A program made the translations under genes and the position numbers. A stretch of 64,000 nt of DNA, from positions 1,550,001 through 1,614,000 of the forward strand of contig NZ_CP138214.1 of NCBI RefSeq assembly GCF_034043515.1. The letters run 5' to 3'. Origin of the DNA: Pseudomonas sp. MUP55 (GTDB taxonomy: Bacteria > Pseudomonadota > Gammaproteobacteria > Pseudomonadales > Pseudomonadaceae). Below are positions 8,133 to 18,668 of the stretch, in pieces. Position 1 is the stretch's first letter. The number at the start of each line of letters is the position of its first letter. Under the pieces are notes generated by a model, which did no database searches, was not told where the DNA came from, and was given only the letters and a program-made list of their open reading frames with translations.

Positions 8133-9752
8133 TCAGTGTTTCTGCAGGTTGAAGTGGGTCCAGGGCACGGCGGGCAGGTAGTACTGAGCGGCGAGCATTA
8201 CCGCCACCATCACCACCAGGAACACCACTTGCAGCGGGCTCCAGAATGCCCAGTGCAGGCCGTTCACCCACGGGTACTGGCTGACTCTAGCGCTCATCTG
8301 GCCGATGCGTTTCGGGTGCAGCAGGCTGATCAGCACCATCCCGGCATAGGTCACCATACCCAGTACGCCCAGTATCAACCCGCACGCCAGCAGCATGCAC
8401 AGCTGCGGGACGCCATGGCGTAGCACCAGCCAGTATCCGTTGGGATTGAGGCGCTTGGGGATCAGGCGCTGGCTCAGCCACAGGTCTTGAATGATAAAAG
8501 ACCAACTCATGCCGGCCCACATCTGGGTGAGGCGGAAACCGACCACCGCCGGCACGATCAACAACGCCAGCAGTATCACCACCACGCCAGCATCCAGCTT
8601 TCCCGAATCGTCGTGAATCAGGTTCAGGCCCGCCCCCAGCGCGAAGATCGCCCACAGTCGGATAAACACATGGGTGTAGATCGGTCGGATCCTGAATTTA
8701 CGCCAGAAAAACGCGTCGGCCTCAGGCAGTCGCTCCAGCAGTTGCGGGTAGCGCCACGTCAAGGTTTCGCCGAGTTGCTGACACGCGTTCCAGTGGGCGT
8801 CGCTGAAGCCCCTGATCAGGCGCATTTGTTCTGTCGCAGACATCGGCGTCAGCAGCAAGCGCGCGGCCTGGGCGTCGACGGACATGCGGCGGGTGTCCTG
8901 GGCCTTTTCCTGAAGGTTGGCGTAGAAGCTTTCCTGCTCGCAGCGTGACACCAGGTCGCGCCATATCCAGGTGGGCTCGGGGTGTATGCCTTGCTGGTCG
9001 TCCCAGCCAAACGCCTGGCACACGCGCTCGAACAGCGGCACGCTCCATTGGCTGTCGTGCAGCAGGCGCAGAATGCTCTGCTGCCATTGTTGCTGCAGGT
9101 CGAATACCCGTAGCCAGGGCTGGCTATTGTACTGCGTCAACGCGGTGACGAACTCGCGCTCGGCCTTTTGCGCCAGCAGCGCTTGCAGGTGATCACGATA
9201 TTCCTGCAGCAATTGGCTGACGAGTACCTGGTGCTGCCACGGCGCCATGCTCACGCGTTGCCAGGGCGTCAGCCATTCCAGGTGTTGCGTCGCCCAATGG
9301 ACGATGGCGCTGCGTTCGCCGGGTGCTTCAAAGCAGTGGCGCAACAGCCCGGCCTGGAAGGCATCGCCGCAGCCCTGCTGCTGAGCCTGGGCCCAGCGCT
9401 CGTCGAGATTGTGCAGGCCAACGCCCTGGAGCAGCGCGTGGGCCGGGTCCTGTTCGCGGGCGTCAACGGGGGCCGGACGCAGCGTGCTCACGTCCATCAA
9501 TTCGGCCAGGTCGTTGAAGTGGCCATGGCTCTGTTCGACGACGTCGGCCTGGCGCTCCTCTTCTTCTTCCTCCTGCTGGTGCTCGGCTTGCCAGCGCGCG
9601 TAGCTCAGCGCTTGCTCATAGGCTTCGCGCACGCGCTGGAAGCCCTCGGCATCTTCGTCCGGACGGCAATTTTTGATCAGCCGTGCGTAAGCCCGCTTGA
9701 TGGTGCGTTCGTCGGCATCATCGTCCAGTTGTAATACTGTCCAGCAGTCCAT
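8133..9752 (-). CDS. Membrane J-domain protein, DjlB/DjlC-like partner of HscC
   Basis: Residues 1-60 look like a J domain (WTVLQLDDDADERTIKRAYA, then an AYEQAL helix), but the usual HPD tripeptide reads RPD in CRPDEDAEGF. A charged linker rich in Glu and Gln follows. The second half of this 539-residue protein holds several hydrophobic segments (about 365-435 and 450-530), so it is probably an inner membrane protein. It starts 11 bases downstream of hscC in the same operon. In E. coli, djlB and djlC lie beside hscC and DjlC stimulates HscC; that precedent supports the role here. Confidence 0.8.
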   Translation of the reverse strand: MDCWTVLQLDDDADERTIKRAYARLIKNCRPDEDAEGFQRVREAYEQALSYARWQAEHQQEEEEEERQADVVEQSHGHFNDLAELMDVSTLRPAPVDAREQDPAHALLQGVGLHNLDERWAQAQQQGCGDAFQAGLLRHCFEAPGERSAIVHWATQHLEWLTPWQRVSMAPWQHQVLVSQLLQEYRDHLQALLAQKAEREFVTALTQYNSQPWLRVFDLQQQWQQSILRLLHDSQWSVPLFERVCQAFGWDDQQGIHPEPTWIWRDLVSRCEQESFYANLQEKAQDTRRMSVDAQAARLLLTPMSATEQMRLIRGFSDAHWNACQQLGETLTWRYPQLLERLPEADAFFWRKFRIRPIYTHVFIRLWAIFALGAGLNLIHDDSGKLDAGVVVILLALLIVPAVVGFRLTQMWAGMSWSFIIQDLWLSQRLIPKRLNPNGYWLVLRHGVPQLCMLLACGLILGVLGMVTYAGMVLISLLHPKRIGQMSARVSQYPWVNGLHWAFWSPLQVVFLVVMVAVMLAAQYYLPAVPWTHFNLQKH

Positions 9753-9763
9753 GTCTTCAAGCC

Positions 9764-11461
9764 TCAGCGCCAGAACCCGTTATCGAGTTGCTCAAGTTGT
9801 CGGGTCAATTCGCTGCGGGCCTCGCGGATGCGGCGTTCGTCCTGGGTATCGAGCACTTGCTGGAACTGCGCGGCCCAGTGGCCCAACTGCTGGCGCACGT
9901 CGCCCAGGCTTTCCTGGTAGAGGCGTTCGAGGCGCGCGGTCAGCACCGTGTTGACCTGTTGGTCGCGCGGATGAATCTTCAACAGTGCCAGGGCTTGCAG
10001 GCGTTGCTGGATTTCCTGTGGGCTGAGCACGCCCGGGTTGTTCTCGATCACCAGCGAATGCTGCTCGCCCGTCAGCGGGATGCTGACCTGGGCTTCGAGC
10101 AGACCGTTGTTGTCGTAGGTGAAGCGCACGTCCAGCGAGACCTCGCCGGCCTTGCGCTTGGGGACCGGGATTTCCAGTTGGCCCAGCTCGATGTTGTCTT
10201 TCACCAGGCGGCTTTCACCCTGATAGATTTTCAGCAGCACGCGCGACTGGTCGTCGGAAAGGGTGACCACACTTTTAACCCGGCTCACCGGTACGCTGCT
10301 GTTGCGTTCGATCAGCGGCAGGTAATGACCGTTTTCGATGTGGCTGCCGTACTGGTTGGCGGTTTCGATACCCAGGGTGTAGGGGCATACGTCAGTCAAC
10401 ACGACTTCTTCCAGCGCCGCGGACCGGGCTTTGAGCGCGGCCTGAATCGCCGCGCCGTTGGCGACCACCTGGTCGGGATCCAGGCTGATGGACGGGAAGC
10501 GTCCGAACAGACTGGCGGCAAGTTTGCGCACCAGCGGCATGCGCGTGGTGCCGCCCACCAGCAGGATTTCATCGAGATCGCCGACACGAATTCGCGCATC
10601 GCGCAGCGCCCGTTCGATCGGTGCGCGCAGGCGTTCCAGCAGGGGCGTATAGAGCTTGGCCAGTTCCTGTTGGGTGATGGTTTTCACCCATTGCTGGCCG
10701 TCGACACGCAGGGTGAAGTCGGCGCTGTCGTCCTGGCCCAATGCCTTGCGCACGCGCTCGGCTTCGCGGCGCAGGGCCTGCAGCACGCTGCTGGTGGGCG
10801 GGAAACCCTGGGCGTTGCGCTGGCTGTCGACGAAGTGTTCCAGCAACAGCGTGTCGAAGTCTTCGCCGCCGAGGAAGTTGTCACCCGCGCTGGCGCGCAC
10901 TTCCATCACCCCATCGAACAGCTCGATGATCGACACGTCGAACGTACCGCCGCCCAGGTCAAACACGAGGAACGACGTTTCCTTGTCACGCTGATGCAGG
11001 CCGTAGGCAAGGGCGGCGGCGGTGGGTTCGTTGATCAGTTTTTCAACCGTGAGCCCGGCCAGTTCACCGGCGATACGCGTGGCCTTGCGCTGGCCGTCGC
11101 TGAAATACGCGGGCACGCTGATCACGGCTTCGGTGACGGTATGCCCGTAGGTACGCTCGATGTCTTCCTTCAGGCTTTTGAGCACCAGCGCCGAGAGTTC
11201 TTCCGGGCGGAACGAGCGGTCGCCCAGACGCACTTCGGTGGCACTGCCCATATAGCGCTTGAACAGCGAGGTGGTCAGGTGCGGGTGGGTATGCAGGCGC
11301 TCTTTGGCAGCCTGGCCTACCAGGACACGGCCTTGATCATCCAGCCCGACCACACTGGGGGTCAGCAACTGGCCAAGGGCATTGGGCACCAATTCGGCGG
11401 CGTCACCGCGCCAGACGGCGGCCAGACTGTTGGTGGTCCCCAGGTCGATTCCTACGATCAT
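9764..11461 (-). CDS. hscC: Hsp70-family chaperone HscC
   Basis: A 565-residue short Hsp70. The ATPase landmarks are all present: GIDLGTTNSLAAVW at the N-terminus, INEPTAAALAYG, FDLGGGTFDVSI, and LLVGGTTRMPLVR near residue 315. The C-terminal substrate domain is shorter than in DnaK, as in the HscC subfamily. The ATG is preceded by GAGGGAG on the coding strand; a longer N-terminal reading was rejected because it precedes the invariant first beta strand. It is co-transcribed with the J-domain gene downstream. Confidence 0.92.
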   Translation of the reverse strand: MIVGIDLGTTNSLAAVWRGDAAELVPNALGQLLTPSVVGLDDQGRVLVGQAAKERLHTHPHLTTSLFKRYMGSATEVRLGDRSFRPEELSALVLKSLKEDIERTYGHTVTEAVISVPAYFSDGQRKATRIAGELAGLTVEKLINEPTAAALAYGLHQRDKETSFLVFDLGGGTFDVSIIELFDGVMEVRASAGDNFLGGEDFDTLLLEHFVDSQRNAQGFPPTSSVLQALRREAERVRKALGQDDSADFTLRVDGQQWVKTITQQELAKLYTPLLERLRAPIERALRDARIRVGDLDEILLVGGTTRMPLVRKLAASLFGRFPSISLDPDQVVANGAAIQAALKARSAALEEVVLTDVCPYTLGIETANQYGSHIENGHYLPLIERNSSVPVSRVKSVVTLSDDQSRVLLKIYQGESRLVKDNIELGQLEIPVPKRKAGEVSLDVRFTYDNNGLLEAQVSIPLTGEQHSLVIENNPGVLSPQEIQQRLQALALLKIHPRDQQVNTVLTARLERLYQESLGDVRQQLGHWAAQFQQVLDTQDERRIREARSELTRQLEQLDNGFWR

Positions 11462-11557
11462 TACGACAAGCTCCCTCTGTGGTCTGTAAGAATCTGTTAC
11501 CAATTTTACCCTGAACGCTTCCAGAAAAAGCAAGCCGGCTTCCACGGTTCAAGGGCA

Positions 11558-11591
11558 TAAAAAAACCGCTTCCGGTGAGGGAAGCGGTTTT
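11558..11591 (-). terminator. Rho-independent terminator after emhC
   Basis: The inverted repeat AACCGCTTCC / GGAAGCGGTT has a 6-base loop, followed on the minus strand by a run of seven T. It lies 13 bases beyond the emhC stop and before the hscC promoter region, so it ends the emhABC transcript. The A-rich other side may let it work weakly in both directions, but no plus-strand gene ends here. Confidence 0.9.
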
Positions 11592-11603
11592 CTTGTCGCG
11601 CTT

Positions 11604-13061
11604 TTAGAACAACTTAAGCGGCGGTGCTTCTTCTTTCACCGGCTCATTTTTAGCGGTCTGCTCGTTCCAGCCACCGCCGAGGGCCTTGTACAGGTTGACC
11701 TCGCTGGTCAGCTGCGCCAGGCGGTCGGTGATCAGCGATTGCTGGGCACTGAACAGTTGGCGCTGGGCGTCGAGGAAGGTCAGGTTGCTGTCCACACCGA
11801 TGCGGTAGCGACGCTCGGCCAGGCGGTAGTAATCCTGGTTGGCGGCGACGAAGCCACGTTGTGCATCCAGTTGCTGCTTGTAGGTCGCCCGCGCGGCGAG
11901 GCCGTCGGAGACTTCCTGAAAGCCGGTCTGAATGGCCTTCTCGTAGTTGGCCACGTTGATCTCTTTCTGGATCTTCGAGTAGTCCAGGCTTGCGCGCAGG
12001 CTACCGGCGTTGAAGATCGGGATGTTGATCTGTGGCGCAAAGGACCAAGTGCCCGAGCCGCCCTTGAACAGGCCGCCCAGGTTCGGGCTGGCGGTACCGG
12101 CGCTGGCGGTCAGGCTGATGCTTGGGAAGAACGCCGCACGGGCCGCACCGATGTTGGCGTTGGCGGCCTTGAGGTTGTACTCGGCCTGGACGATGTCGGG
12201 ACGACGTTGCAGCAGGTCCGACGGCAAGCCGGCCGGTACTTCGCTGAGCAGGTCGTCGGACAGTGGCTTGCTGGCGATGTTCGCCGGCAGGCCGGTGCCC
12301 AGCAGCAGGGTCAGGCTGTTCTCGTCCTGGGCCACCTGGCGCGTATAACGGGCAAGCTGCACACGGGCGTTTTCCACCGAAGTGCGCGCCTGGCTCAGGT
12401 CGAGGGCCGAGGCCACGCCGACTTCGTTGCTGCGCGAGGTGAGCTTGAAGCTCTGCTCGAACGCGCCGAGGGTGTCCTGGGTCAGCTTGAGCAGTTCCTT
12501 GTCGGCCTGCCAGGTCAGGTAGGCATTCGCCACGTTGGCCACCAGGCTGATCTGGGTGCTGCGTCGCGCTTCTTCGGTAGCGAAGTATTTCTGCAGCGCT
12601 TCTTCGCTCAGGCTGCGCACGCGGCCGAACAGGTCCAGTTCATAAGAACTGATCCCCAGGCCTGCCGAGTACTGGCTGGCGATGGTCGATTCGCCGGTTT
12701 GCGACAGTCGCGCCGGGGTACGGGAGCGGCTGCCGTTGCCGGTGGCCGAGACCGCCGGGAACAGGTCGGCCCGCTGGATCTGGTACTGCGCCGCGTAGGC
12801 ATCGATGTTCAGAGCCGCGACGCGCAGGTCGCGGTTGTTCACCAGCGCGGTCTGGATCAGCTGTTGCAGGGCAGGGTCATGGAAAAACTGCTTCCAGCCT
12901 TGCTCGGCAGCGGCCTGGCCCGGCGCCTGGGCCGACGAATACGCCGGCCCCTGCGGGAACTGCGCTGCTACCGGCGCTTCGGGGCGCTGGTAGTCAGGGA
13001 TCAGCGAGCAGCCACTGAGCACGAATGCGGTGACGGCTAAGGAAAGTAGCGACTTGCTCAT
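11604..13061 (-). CDS. emhC: RND efflux outer membrane factor (OprM/TtgC/EmhC type)
   Basis: A TolC-family outer membrane channel of 485 residues, lipoprotein-anchored (LSGC, Cys18). Two outer membrane efflux repeats are visible, with the characteristic [20 protein letters not shown] at the start of the second. It forms the exit duct of the EmhABC pump. Its start overlaps the emhB stop by four bases. The closest families I recognise are P. putida TtgC and P. aeruginosa OprM; I use the P. fluorescens name. Confidence 0.93.
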   Translation of the reverse strand: MSKSLLSLAVTAFVLSGCSLIPDYQRPEAPVAAQFPQGPAYSSAQAPGQAAAEQGWKQFFHDPALQQLIQTALVNNRDLRVAALNIDAYAAQYQIQRADLFPAVSATGNGSRSRTPARLSQTGESTIASQYSAGLGISSYELDLFGRVRSLSEEALQKYFATEEARRSTQISLVANVANAYLTWQADKELLKLTQDTLGAFEQSFKLTSRSNEVGVASALDLSQARTSVENARVQLARYTRQVAQDENSLTLLLGTGLPANIASKPLSDDLLSEVPAGLPSDLLQRRPDIVQAEYNLKAANANIGAARAAFFPSISLTASAGTASPNLGGLFKGGSGTWSFAPQINIPIFNAGSLRASLDYSKIQKEINVANYEKAIQTGFQEVSDGLAARATYKQQLDAQRGFVAANQDYYRLAERRYRIGVDSNLTFLDAQRQLFSAQQSLITDRLAQLTSEVNLYKALGGGWNEQTAKNEPVKEEAPPLKLF

Positions 13062-16000
13062 TGGCCAGCCTCTTGAGGAGTTTGCTTGGTTTCAGTCTTT
13101 TTACGGTCGCCAATGGCGGACACGGTTGCAAAGAACAATGGCACCCAGAAGATCGCCAGCACCGTGGCCGTGATCATACCGCCGATTACGCCGGTACCGA
13201 TGGCGTGCTGGCTGCCTGAACCTGCGCCCGAGGAGATCGCCAGCGGCAGTACGCCGAGGATGAACGCCATGGAGGTCATGATGATCGGGCGCAGACGCAT
13301 GCGGGACGCCTCGATCGCGGCCTCGACGATGCCTTTGCCCTGTTCGTGGAGCTCTTTGGCGAACTCCACGATCAGGATGGCGTTTTTCGCCGCCAGACCC
13401 ACCGTCACCAGCAGGCCCACCTGGAAGAACACGTCGTTGGACAGCCCGCGCATGCTGGTGGCGATCAACGCCCCCACCACACCCAGCGGCACGACCAGTA
13501 CCACCGCAATCGGGATCGACCAGCTTTCGTACAGCGCCGCGAGGCACAGGAACACCACCAGCAGCGACAGGGCGTACAACGCCGGTGCCTGTGAGCCGGA
13601 CAAGCGTTCTTCGTACGACAGGCCTGTCCAGGCATAGCCGATACCGGCCGGCAGTTGCTTGACCAGACGCTCTACTTCAGCCATTGCGTCACCGGTGCTG
13701 TAACCCGGTGCCGGGGTGCCGAGGATTTCCATCGCCGCCACACCGTTATAACGCGAGAGCTTTGGCGAACCGTAGATCCACTTGCCCGAGGCAATGGCCG
13801 ACAACGGCACCATCTTCCCGGAGTCGCTGCGCACGTACCACTTGTTCAAGTCTTCCGGCGACATACGGCTGGCGGCTTCGCCCTGCACGTACACCTTCTT
13901 CACGCGACCACGGTCGATGAAGTCGTTGACGTAGCTGCCACCCAGGGCAATCGCCAGGGTCTGGTTGATGCTCGCCAGCGTAATGCCTTGGGCGCTGGCC
14001 TTCTCGTCGTCGACGGTGAGCTCATACTGCGGCTCATCGTTCACGCCGTTAGGACGCACACCGGCCAGGATCTTGCTTTGTGCCGCCATGCCCAGGAACT
14101 GGTTGCGCGCAGCCATCAGTTTGTCATGGCCGACACCACCCTGGTCCTGCAGGAACACGTCGAAACCGGTGGCGTTACCCAGTTCCAGTACGGACGGTGG
14201 CACGATGGCAAACACCATGGCGTCCTGGAAGGTCTGCATGAAATAGCCTTGGGCGCGCTTGGCAATCTCGAACACCGACGTGGAGGCATCACGCTCATCC
14301 CATGGCTTGAGCATTACGAACGCCAGGCCCGAGCTTTGACCACGACCGGCGAAGTTGAAGCCGTTCACGGTAAACACCGATTTCACGCCTTTGCCTTCGC
14401 CTGGCTCGCCTTCCTTGTCGTTGAGCAGGAAGATGCGCATGTCGTCGATGACTTTTTGCGTGCGCTCGGCCGTGGAACCGACCGGGGTCTGCACCTGGGC
14501 AAAGATCACGCCCTGGTCTTCATCGGGCAGGAACGCGGCGGGGATGCGCATGAACAGCCAGATCATGCCGGCGAAGATCAGCAGGTACACCAGGAACGCC
14601 GGGATCTTGTGCTTGATCATGTTGCCCACGCCGCGCTCGTAGCTCAGTACGCCACGGTCGAAGGTGCGGTTGAACCAGCCGAAGAAACCACGCTTGGGTT
14701 GACCGTGCTTTTCCGGGTCGATTGGCTTGAGCATGGTGGCGCACAGGGCCGGGGTGAAGATCAGGGCAACCAGTACCGACAGCGCCATGGCCGAAACGAT
14801 GGTGATGGAGAACTGTTTGTAGATCACACCGGTGGAGCCGCCGAAGAACGCCATCGGCAGCAGTACCGCCGACAGTACCAGGGCAATACCCACCAGGGCG
14901 CCCTGGATCTGGCTCATGGACTTGACCGTCGCCTCTTTCGGCGACAAGTGCTCTTCGGCCATGACGCGCTCGACGTTTTCCACCACGACGATGGCGTCGT
15001 CCACCAGCAAGCCGATGGCCAGGATCATGCCGAACATGGTCAGGGTGTTAATGGTGAAACCGAACGCCGCGAGAATCCCGAAGGTACCCAGCAACACCAC
15101 CGGCACCGTCATGGTGGTGATGATCGTGGCGCGGAAGTTCTGCAGGAACAGGAACATCACCAGGAACACCAGCACAATCGCTTCGACCAGGGTGTGGACA
15201 ACACCTGAGATCGATTCGGTGACCACTGGCGTGGTGTCATACGGCACCACCGCCTTCATGCCTGGCGGGAAGAACGGTTCCAGCGAGGCGACGGTGGCAC
15301 GGATGGCCTTGGCGGTGTCCAGGGCGTTGGCGCCGGAGGCCAGTTTGATCGCCATGCCGGAAGCCGGTTTGCCGTTGAACTGCGCGCTGATGCTGTAGGT
15401 CTGGCCGCCCAGCTCGATGCGAGCGACGTCCTTCAAGCGTACTTGCGAGCCGTCGGTGTTGACCTTCATCAGGATGTTGCCGAACTGCTCGGCGGTCTGC
15501 AGGCGGGTCTTGCCGATGATCGTGGCGTTCAGCTGGGTGCCGGGCAGGGCAGGCAAGCCGCCCAATTGACCGGTGGCCACCTGGACGTTCTGCGCCTGGA
15601 TCGCGGTGCTCACATCCACCGGCGTCAGCTGGTAGTTGTTGAGCTTGGCCGGGTCGAGCCAGATACGCATGGCGTACTGCGAACCGAACACCTGGAAGTC
15701 ACCGACACCCGCGGTACGCGAGATCGGGTCCTGGATGTTGGACACGATGTAGTTGGACAGGTCGTCCTTGGTCATGCTGCCGTCTTCCGACACCAGACCG
15801 ATCACCATCAGGAAGTTCTTCACCGACTTGGTAACGCGGATACCCTGCTGCTGTACTTCCTGGGGCAGCAGTGGCGTTGCCAGGTTCAGCTTGTTCTGCA
15901 CCTGCACCTGGGCGATGTCCGGGTTGGTACCCTGGTTGAACGTCACGGTGATGGTCATGCTGCCGTCGGAGTTACTGTCCGAGGAAACGTAACGCAGGTT

Positions 16001-16219
16001 GTCGATACCGTTGAGCTGCTGCTCGATGACCTGCACCACGGTGTCCTGCACGGTTTGTGCGGACGCGCCCGGGTAGGTCACCTGGATGTCGATGGCGGTT
16101 GGCGCGATGGCCGGGTATTGGTTGATGGGCAACTTCAGGATCGACAGTGCCCCGACCAGCATGATCACCAGGGCGATTACCCAGGCGAAAATGGGACGGT
16201 CGATAAAAAATTTCGACAT
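13058..16219 (-). CDS. emhB: RND multidrug efflux inner membrane pump (MexB/TtgB/EmhB type)
   Basis: A 1053-residue HAE1-family RND transporter. It opens with the standard [20 protein letters not shown]. The proton-relay Asp pair is in [18 protein letters not shown] of helix 4, and the helix 10 Lys lies in [20 protein letters not shown]. Two large periplasmic loops are in place. It sits 3 bases after emhA and overlaps emhC by 4 bases. The family exports hydrophobic antibiotics, dyes, solvents and aromatic hydrocarbons. Confidence 0.95.
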   Translation of the reverse strand: MSKFFIDRPIFAWVIALVIMLVGALSILKLPINQYPAIAPTAIDIQVTYPGASAQTVQDTVVQVIEQQLNGIDNLRYVSSDSNSDGSMTITVTFNQGTNPDIAQVQVQNKLNLATPLLPQEVQQQGIRVTKSVKNFLMVIGLVSEDGSMTKDDLSNYIVSNIQDPISRTAGVGDFQVFGSQYAMRIWLDPAKLNNYQLTPVDVSTAIQAQNVQVATGQLGGLPALPGTQLNATIIGKTRLQTAEQFGNILMKVNTDGSQVRLKDVARIELGGQTYSISAQFNGKPASGMAIKLASGANALDTAKAIRATVASLEPFFPPGMKAVVPYDTTPVVTESISGVVHTLVEAIVLVFLVMFLFLQNFRATIITTMTVPVVLLGTFGILAAFGFTINTLTMFGMILAIGLLVDDAIVVVENVERVMAEEHLSPKEATVKSMSQIQGALVGIALVLSAVLLPMAFFGGSTGVIYKQFSITIVSAMALSVLVALIFTPALCATMLKPIDPEKHGQPKRGFFGWFNRTFDRGVLSYERGVGNMIKHKIPAFLVYLLIFAGMIWLFMRIPAAFLPDEDQGVIFAQVQTPVGSTAERTQKVIDDMRIFLLNDKEGEPGEGKGVKSVFTVNGFNFAGRGQSSGLAFVMLKPWDERDASTSVFEIAKRAQGYFMQTFQDAMVFAIVPPSVLELGNATGFDVFLQDQGGVGHDKLMAARNQFLGMAAQSKILAGVRPNGVNDEPQYELTVDDEKASAQGITLASINQTLAIALGGSYVNDFIDRGRVKKVYVQGEAASRMSPEDLNKWYVRSDSGKMVPLSAIASGKWIYGSPKLSRYNGVAAMEILGTPAPGYSTGDAMAEVERLVKQLPAGIGYAWTGLSYEERLSGSQAPALYALSLLVVFLCLAALYESWSIPIAVVLVVPLGVVGALIATSMRGLSNDVFFQVGLLVTVGLAAKNAILIVEFAKELHEQGKGIVEAAIEASRMRLRPIIMTSMAFILGVLPLAISSGAGSGSQHAIGTGVIGGMITATVLAIFWVPLFFATVSAIGDRKKTETKQTPQEAGQ

Positions 16220-16222
16220 GGA

Positions 16223-17368
16223 TTACTCCCCTTTGCCAGCAGCGGCAGCAGGAGCGGCGGAACCGGCAGGCTTGGCGTTGTCTGCTTCCTTGACTTTGAC
16301 CTCGGCACCCGGCTTGACGTACTGCAAGCCTTCGGTGATGACGCGGTCACCGGCGTTCAAGCCTTTTTCCACCAGCCAGTAGGCGCCGTAGGTACGGTTG
16401 GCCACCAGTTCACGCTGCTCGACCTTGTTGTCGGCATTGACGATCAGCGCCGTCGGGGTGCCTTTGAGGTCGCGTGTCACGCCTTGCTGCGGTGCCAGAA
16501 TGGCTTTGCTGTTCACGCCGGCTTGCAGTTGGGCGTGCACGAACATGCCCGGCAGCAGGGTGTGGTCCGGGTTGGGGAACACGGCGCGCAGGGTGACCGA
16601 ACCAGTGGTCTGGTCAACCGACACTTCGGAGAATTCCAGTTTGCCTTCCTGGCCGTAGTCACTGCCATCTTCCAGGGTCAGCTTGACCTTGGCGGCATTG
16701 GCGCCGGCTTTTTCCAGCTGACCGCTTTCCAGGTCGCGACGCAGTTTGAGCATTTCTGCCGAGGACTGGGTGACGTCGACGTAGATAGGGTCCAGTTGCT
16801 GGATCACGGCCATGGAGTCGGCCTGGCCGTTGCTGACCAGCGCGCCTTCGGTGACCGAAGAACGGCCGATACGCCCGGAGATCGGCGCGTACACCTTGGT
16901 GTAGCGCACGTTGATCTGGGCGGTTTGCACGTTTGCTTCGGCCGTCATGCGGTTGGCGACGGCGGTGTCGTATTCCTGACGGCTGACGGCCTGTTCATCG
17001 ACCAGCTGCTTGTAGCGGTCGGTGATGGATTTGGTCTGGGTCAGGTTGGCTTGTGCGCTTTTGAGGGTCGCTTCATAGACCGACGGGTCGATCTGATAAA
17101 GCTGCTGGCCTTCCTTCACGTCCGCGCCTTCCTTGAACAGGCGCTTGAGAATGATGCCGTTGACCTGGGGGCGTACTTCCGCAATGCGGTAGGCCGTGGT
17201 GCGGCCCGGCAGCTCGGTGGTCAGGGTGAAGGCTTGCGGTTGAATGGTGACCACGCCGACCTGAGGGGTTTGAGCGGGCGGAGCCGCTTCTTCCTTTTTA
17301 CATCCGCTGAGCAGCGATGCCAGGGCGACGGCAGTGACCAGAGCGGTAACAGCTGGCTTAAGTTGCAT
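16223..17368 (-). CDS. emhA: RND efflux periplasmic adaptor (MexA/TtgA/EmhA type)
   Basis: The 381-residue membrane fusion protein of the pump. The start giving MQLKPAVTALVTAVALASLL and a lipobox LSGC (Cys23) is chosen over a TTG 36 bases upstream that would spoil the signal. Lipoyl/hairpin and beta-barrel regions follow (QIDPSVYEATLKSAQANL; PISGRIGRSSVTEGALV). It is the first gene of the operon, transcribed away from emhR, with the EmhR operator about 90 bases upstream of the start. Confidence 0.94.
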   Translation of the reverse strand: MQLKPAVTALVTAVALASLLSGCKKEEAAPPAQTPQVGVVTIQPQAFTLTTELPGRTTAYRIAEVRPQVNGIILKRLFKEGADVKEGQQLYQIDPSVYEATLKSAQANLTQTKSITDRYKQLVDEQAVSRQEYDTAVANRMTAEANVQTAQINVRYTKVYAPISGRIGRSSVTEGALVSNGQADSMAVIQQLDPIYVDVTQSSAEMLKLRRDLESGQLEKAGANAAKVKLTLEDGSDYGQEGKLEFSEVSVDQTTGSVTLRAVFPNPDHTLLPGMFVHAQLQAGVNSKAILAPQQGVTRDLKGTPTALIVNADNKVEQRELVANRTYGAYWLVEKGLNAGDRVITEGLQYVKPGAEVKVKEADNAKPAGSAAPAAAAGKGE

Positions 17369-17457
17369 GAAGATCCTCGGGTCAGGCGCGCAGAGTGCGC
17401 ACAAGAAGTGTGGAAGGGTAAAAACAAAGCTGCGAGTAGATAAGTAGCTTGCTACGC

Positions 17458-17490
17458 AATATACTTACGTTCATGGTTGTTTGTAAACTC
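17458..17490. promoter_or_regulatory. EmhR/TtgR operator in the emhA-emhR intergenic region
   Basis: The segment AATATACTTACGTTCATGG plus the following TTGTTTGTAAACT closely matches, in reverse complement, the TtgR operator of P. putida as I remember it (a palindrome with TTTACAAACAACCATGAATGTAAG at its heart). Two half sites, ACTTAC and GTAAAC/GTTTGTAAA, flank the CATGG centre. TTGACA begins at 17491, suitable as a -35 element reading towards emhR. Repressor release by bound drug would derepress both operons. The match is from memory, without alignment. Confidence 0.85.
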
Positions 17491-17654
17491 TTGACAGGCA
17501 GGGCGGAATGTACACAAAGCACCCCCCAAAGCCTCGATTTTAGTACGTTCGGTGCCCATGACGGTGTCGTCCCACAATTATTCAGATGATCGTTCGCGTC
17601 TATTAACATTGCGTTAACGATAGTCCCAAGTGTTCTGATTGAGGTTTTACTGCC

Positions 17655-18287
17655 ATGGTTCGTCGCACCAAAGAGGAAGCTCAGGAAACGCGCAGCCAGA
17701 TTCTCCAAGCCGCCGAGCAAGCCTTCTATGACCGGGGCGTTGCGCGGACCACGCTGGCGGATATCGCCGCCCTGGCCGGCGTCACGCGCGGCGCCATCTA
17801 TTGGCATTTCAGTAATAAGTCCGACTTGCTCCAGGCACTGCTCGATACGCTGCATGAGCCCCTGGACGAATTGGCCCGGGCCAGTGAAAGCGAGGATGAA
17901 GTCGACCCGTTGGGGTGCATGCGCAAGCTGCTGATTCATCTGTATCACCAAGTGGCCCTGGACCCGAAAACACGGCGCATCAACGAAATCCTGTTCCATA
18001 AGTGCGAGTTCACCGATGAAATGTGCGACATGCGCCGCCAACGCCAGGCCCACAGCCTGGAGTGCAATCTGCGCATCGGCCTGACGTTGCGCAATGCGGT
18101 GCATCGCGGCCAATTGCCGGAAAATCTCGATACCACCCGTGCAGCGGTGTGCATTCATGCCTACATCCACGGCCTGATCGGCCAGTGGCTATTGGTGCCT
18201 GACAGCTTTCAACTGCACCAGGACGCCGAGCGCTGGGTGGATGCCGGGCTGGACATGCTGCGCCTGAGCCCCAGCCTGCGCAATTGA
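17655..18287 (+). CDS. emhR: TetR-family repressor of the efflux operon
   Basis: A 210-residue TetR regulator transcribed divergently from emhABC. The N-terminal helix-turn-helix reads [21 protein letters not shown] (about 32-52), nearly identical in style to TtgR and NalC-type repressors. The C-terminal ligand pocket region contains the conserved stretch [19 protein letters not shown]. In the family, aromatic drugs bind the C-domain and release the operator, which is visible in the intergenic region here. Confidence 0.94.
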   Translation: MVRRTKEEAQETRSQILQAAEQAFYDRGVARTTLADIAALAGVTRGAIYWHFSNKSDLLQALLDTLHEPLDELARASESEDEVDPLGCMRKLLIHLYHQVALDPKTRRINEILFHKCEFTDEMCDMRRQRQAHSLECNLRIGLTLRNAVHRGQLPENLDTTRAAVCIHAYIHGLIGQWLLVPDSFQLHQDAERWVDAGLDMLRLSPSLRN

Positions 18288-18330
18288 GACAAAATGCGTA
18301 ATTACGTCCGGTTGTGTCAACAGTAAAGCC

Positions 18331-18352
18331 TAAGGACGGTCAATCGTCCTTA
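18331..18352. other. Short perfect hairpin after emhR
   Basis: TAAGGACG, a 6-base loop and CGTCCTTA form a perfect 8-bp stem about 45 bases after the emhR stop. No T-run follows on either strand, so it is not a standard intrinsic terminator. It may protect the mRNA 3' end. Confidence 0.5.
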
Positions 18353-18496
18353 TGCCTGATTGAAGGGGTGACTTTATATACGGGCTGGCGGGCGGTTGAT
18401 AGGTAGCGCCCTAAGTATTTTGTAGCGATTTTGTTGCGGTTCTGTGAAGCAATGTTTCCAAGACGCTACATGAGGCAAATATGTGGGAGGGGCAAG

Positions 18497-18668
18497 CCCT
18501 AATGCCAGTCAGTTAAGGCGAACACCAAACCTGTGGCGAGGGAGCTTGCTCCCGCTGGACTGCGCAGCAGGCCCATTGTTTGGGGCCGCTTCGCGGCCCG
18601 GCGGGAGCAAGCTCCCTCGCCACAGACGCTTCTCGCTTCTGCTGCTTCTTAACCGACTGGCATTAGGG
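18497..18668. repeat. 172-bp element with 21-bp terminal inverted repeats
   Basis: It begins CCCTAATGCCAGTCAGTTAAG and ends with CTTAACCGACTGGCATTAGGG, inverted repeats of 21 bp with one mismatch. It has no coding capacity. The layout is that of a MITE-like non-autonomous element. Longer non-coding repeats with terminal inverted repeats have been described in P. fluorescens genomes; whether this belongs to one of them needs comparison. Confidence 0.82.
18531..18625. repeat. Inner REP doublet, second REP family
   Basis: CTGTGGCGAGGGAGCTTGCT plus CCCGC at the left is matched by its reverse complement at the right (GCGGGAGCAAGCTCCCTCG plus CCACAG), with a GGGCCGCTTCGCGGCCC hairpin in between. 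The core differs from the dominant family (GGGAGCTTGCTCCC rather than GGGGGCTTGCCCCC). This is its only copy seen in the window. Confidence 0.85.

Noticed and set aside
9788..11560. Long plus-strand open frame of 590 codons opposite hscC
   Set aside because: It is antisense to a clear Hsp70 gene, has low-complexity Gln/His/Ala-rich sequence and no family resemblance. Long antisense frames are expected in GC-rich coding DNA.
13655..17443. Two very long plus-strand frames opposite emhB and emhA
   Set aside because: They mirror the conserved RND pump and adaptor codon by codon, and are rich in His, Gln and Arg without motifs or a ribosome site.
18497..18668. Insertion sequence with transposase
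   Set aside because: The element is only 172 bp, without coding capacity; it can only be a non-autonomous repeat.
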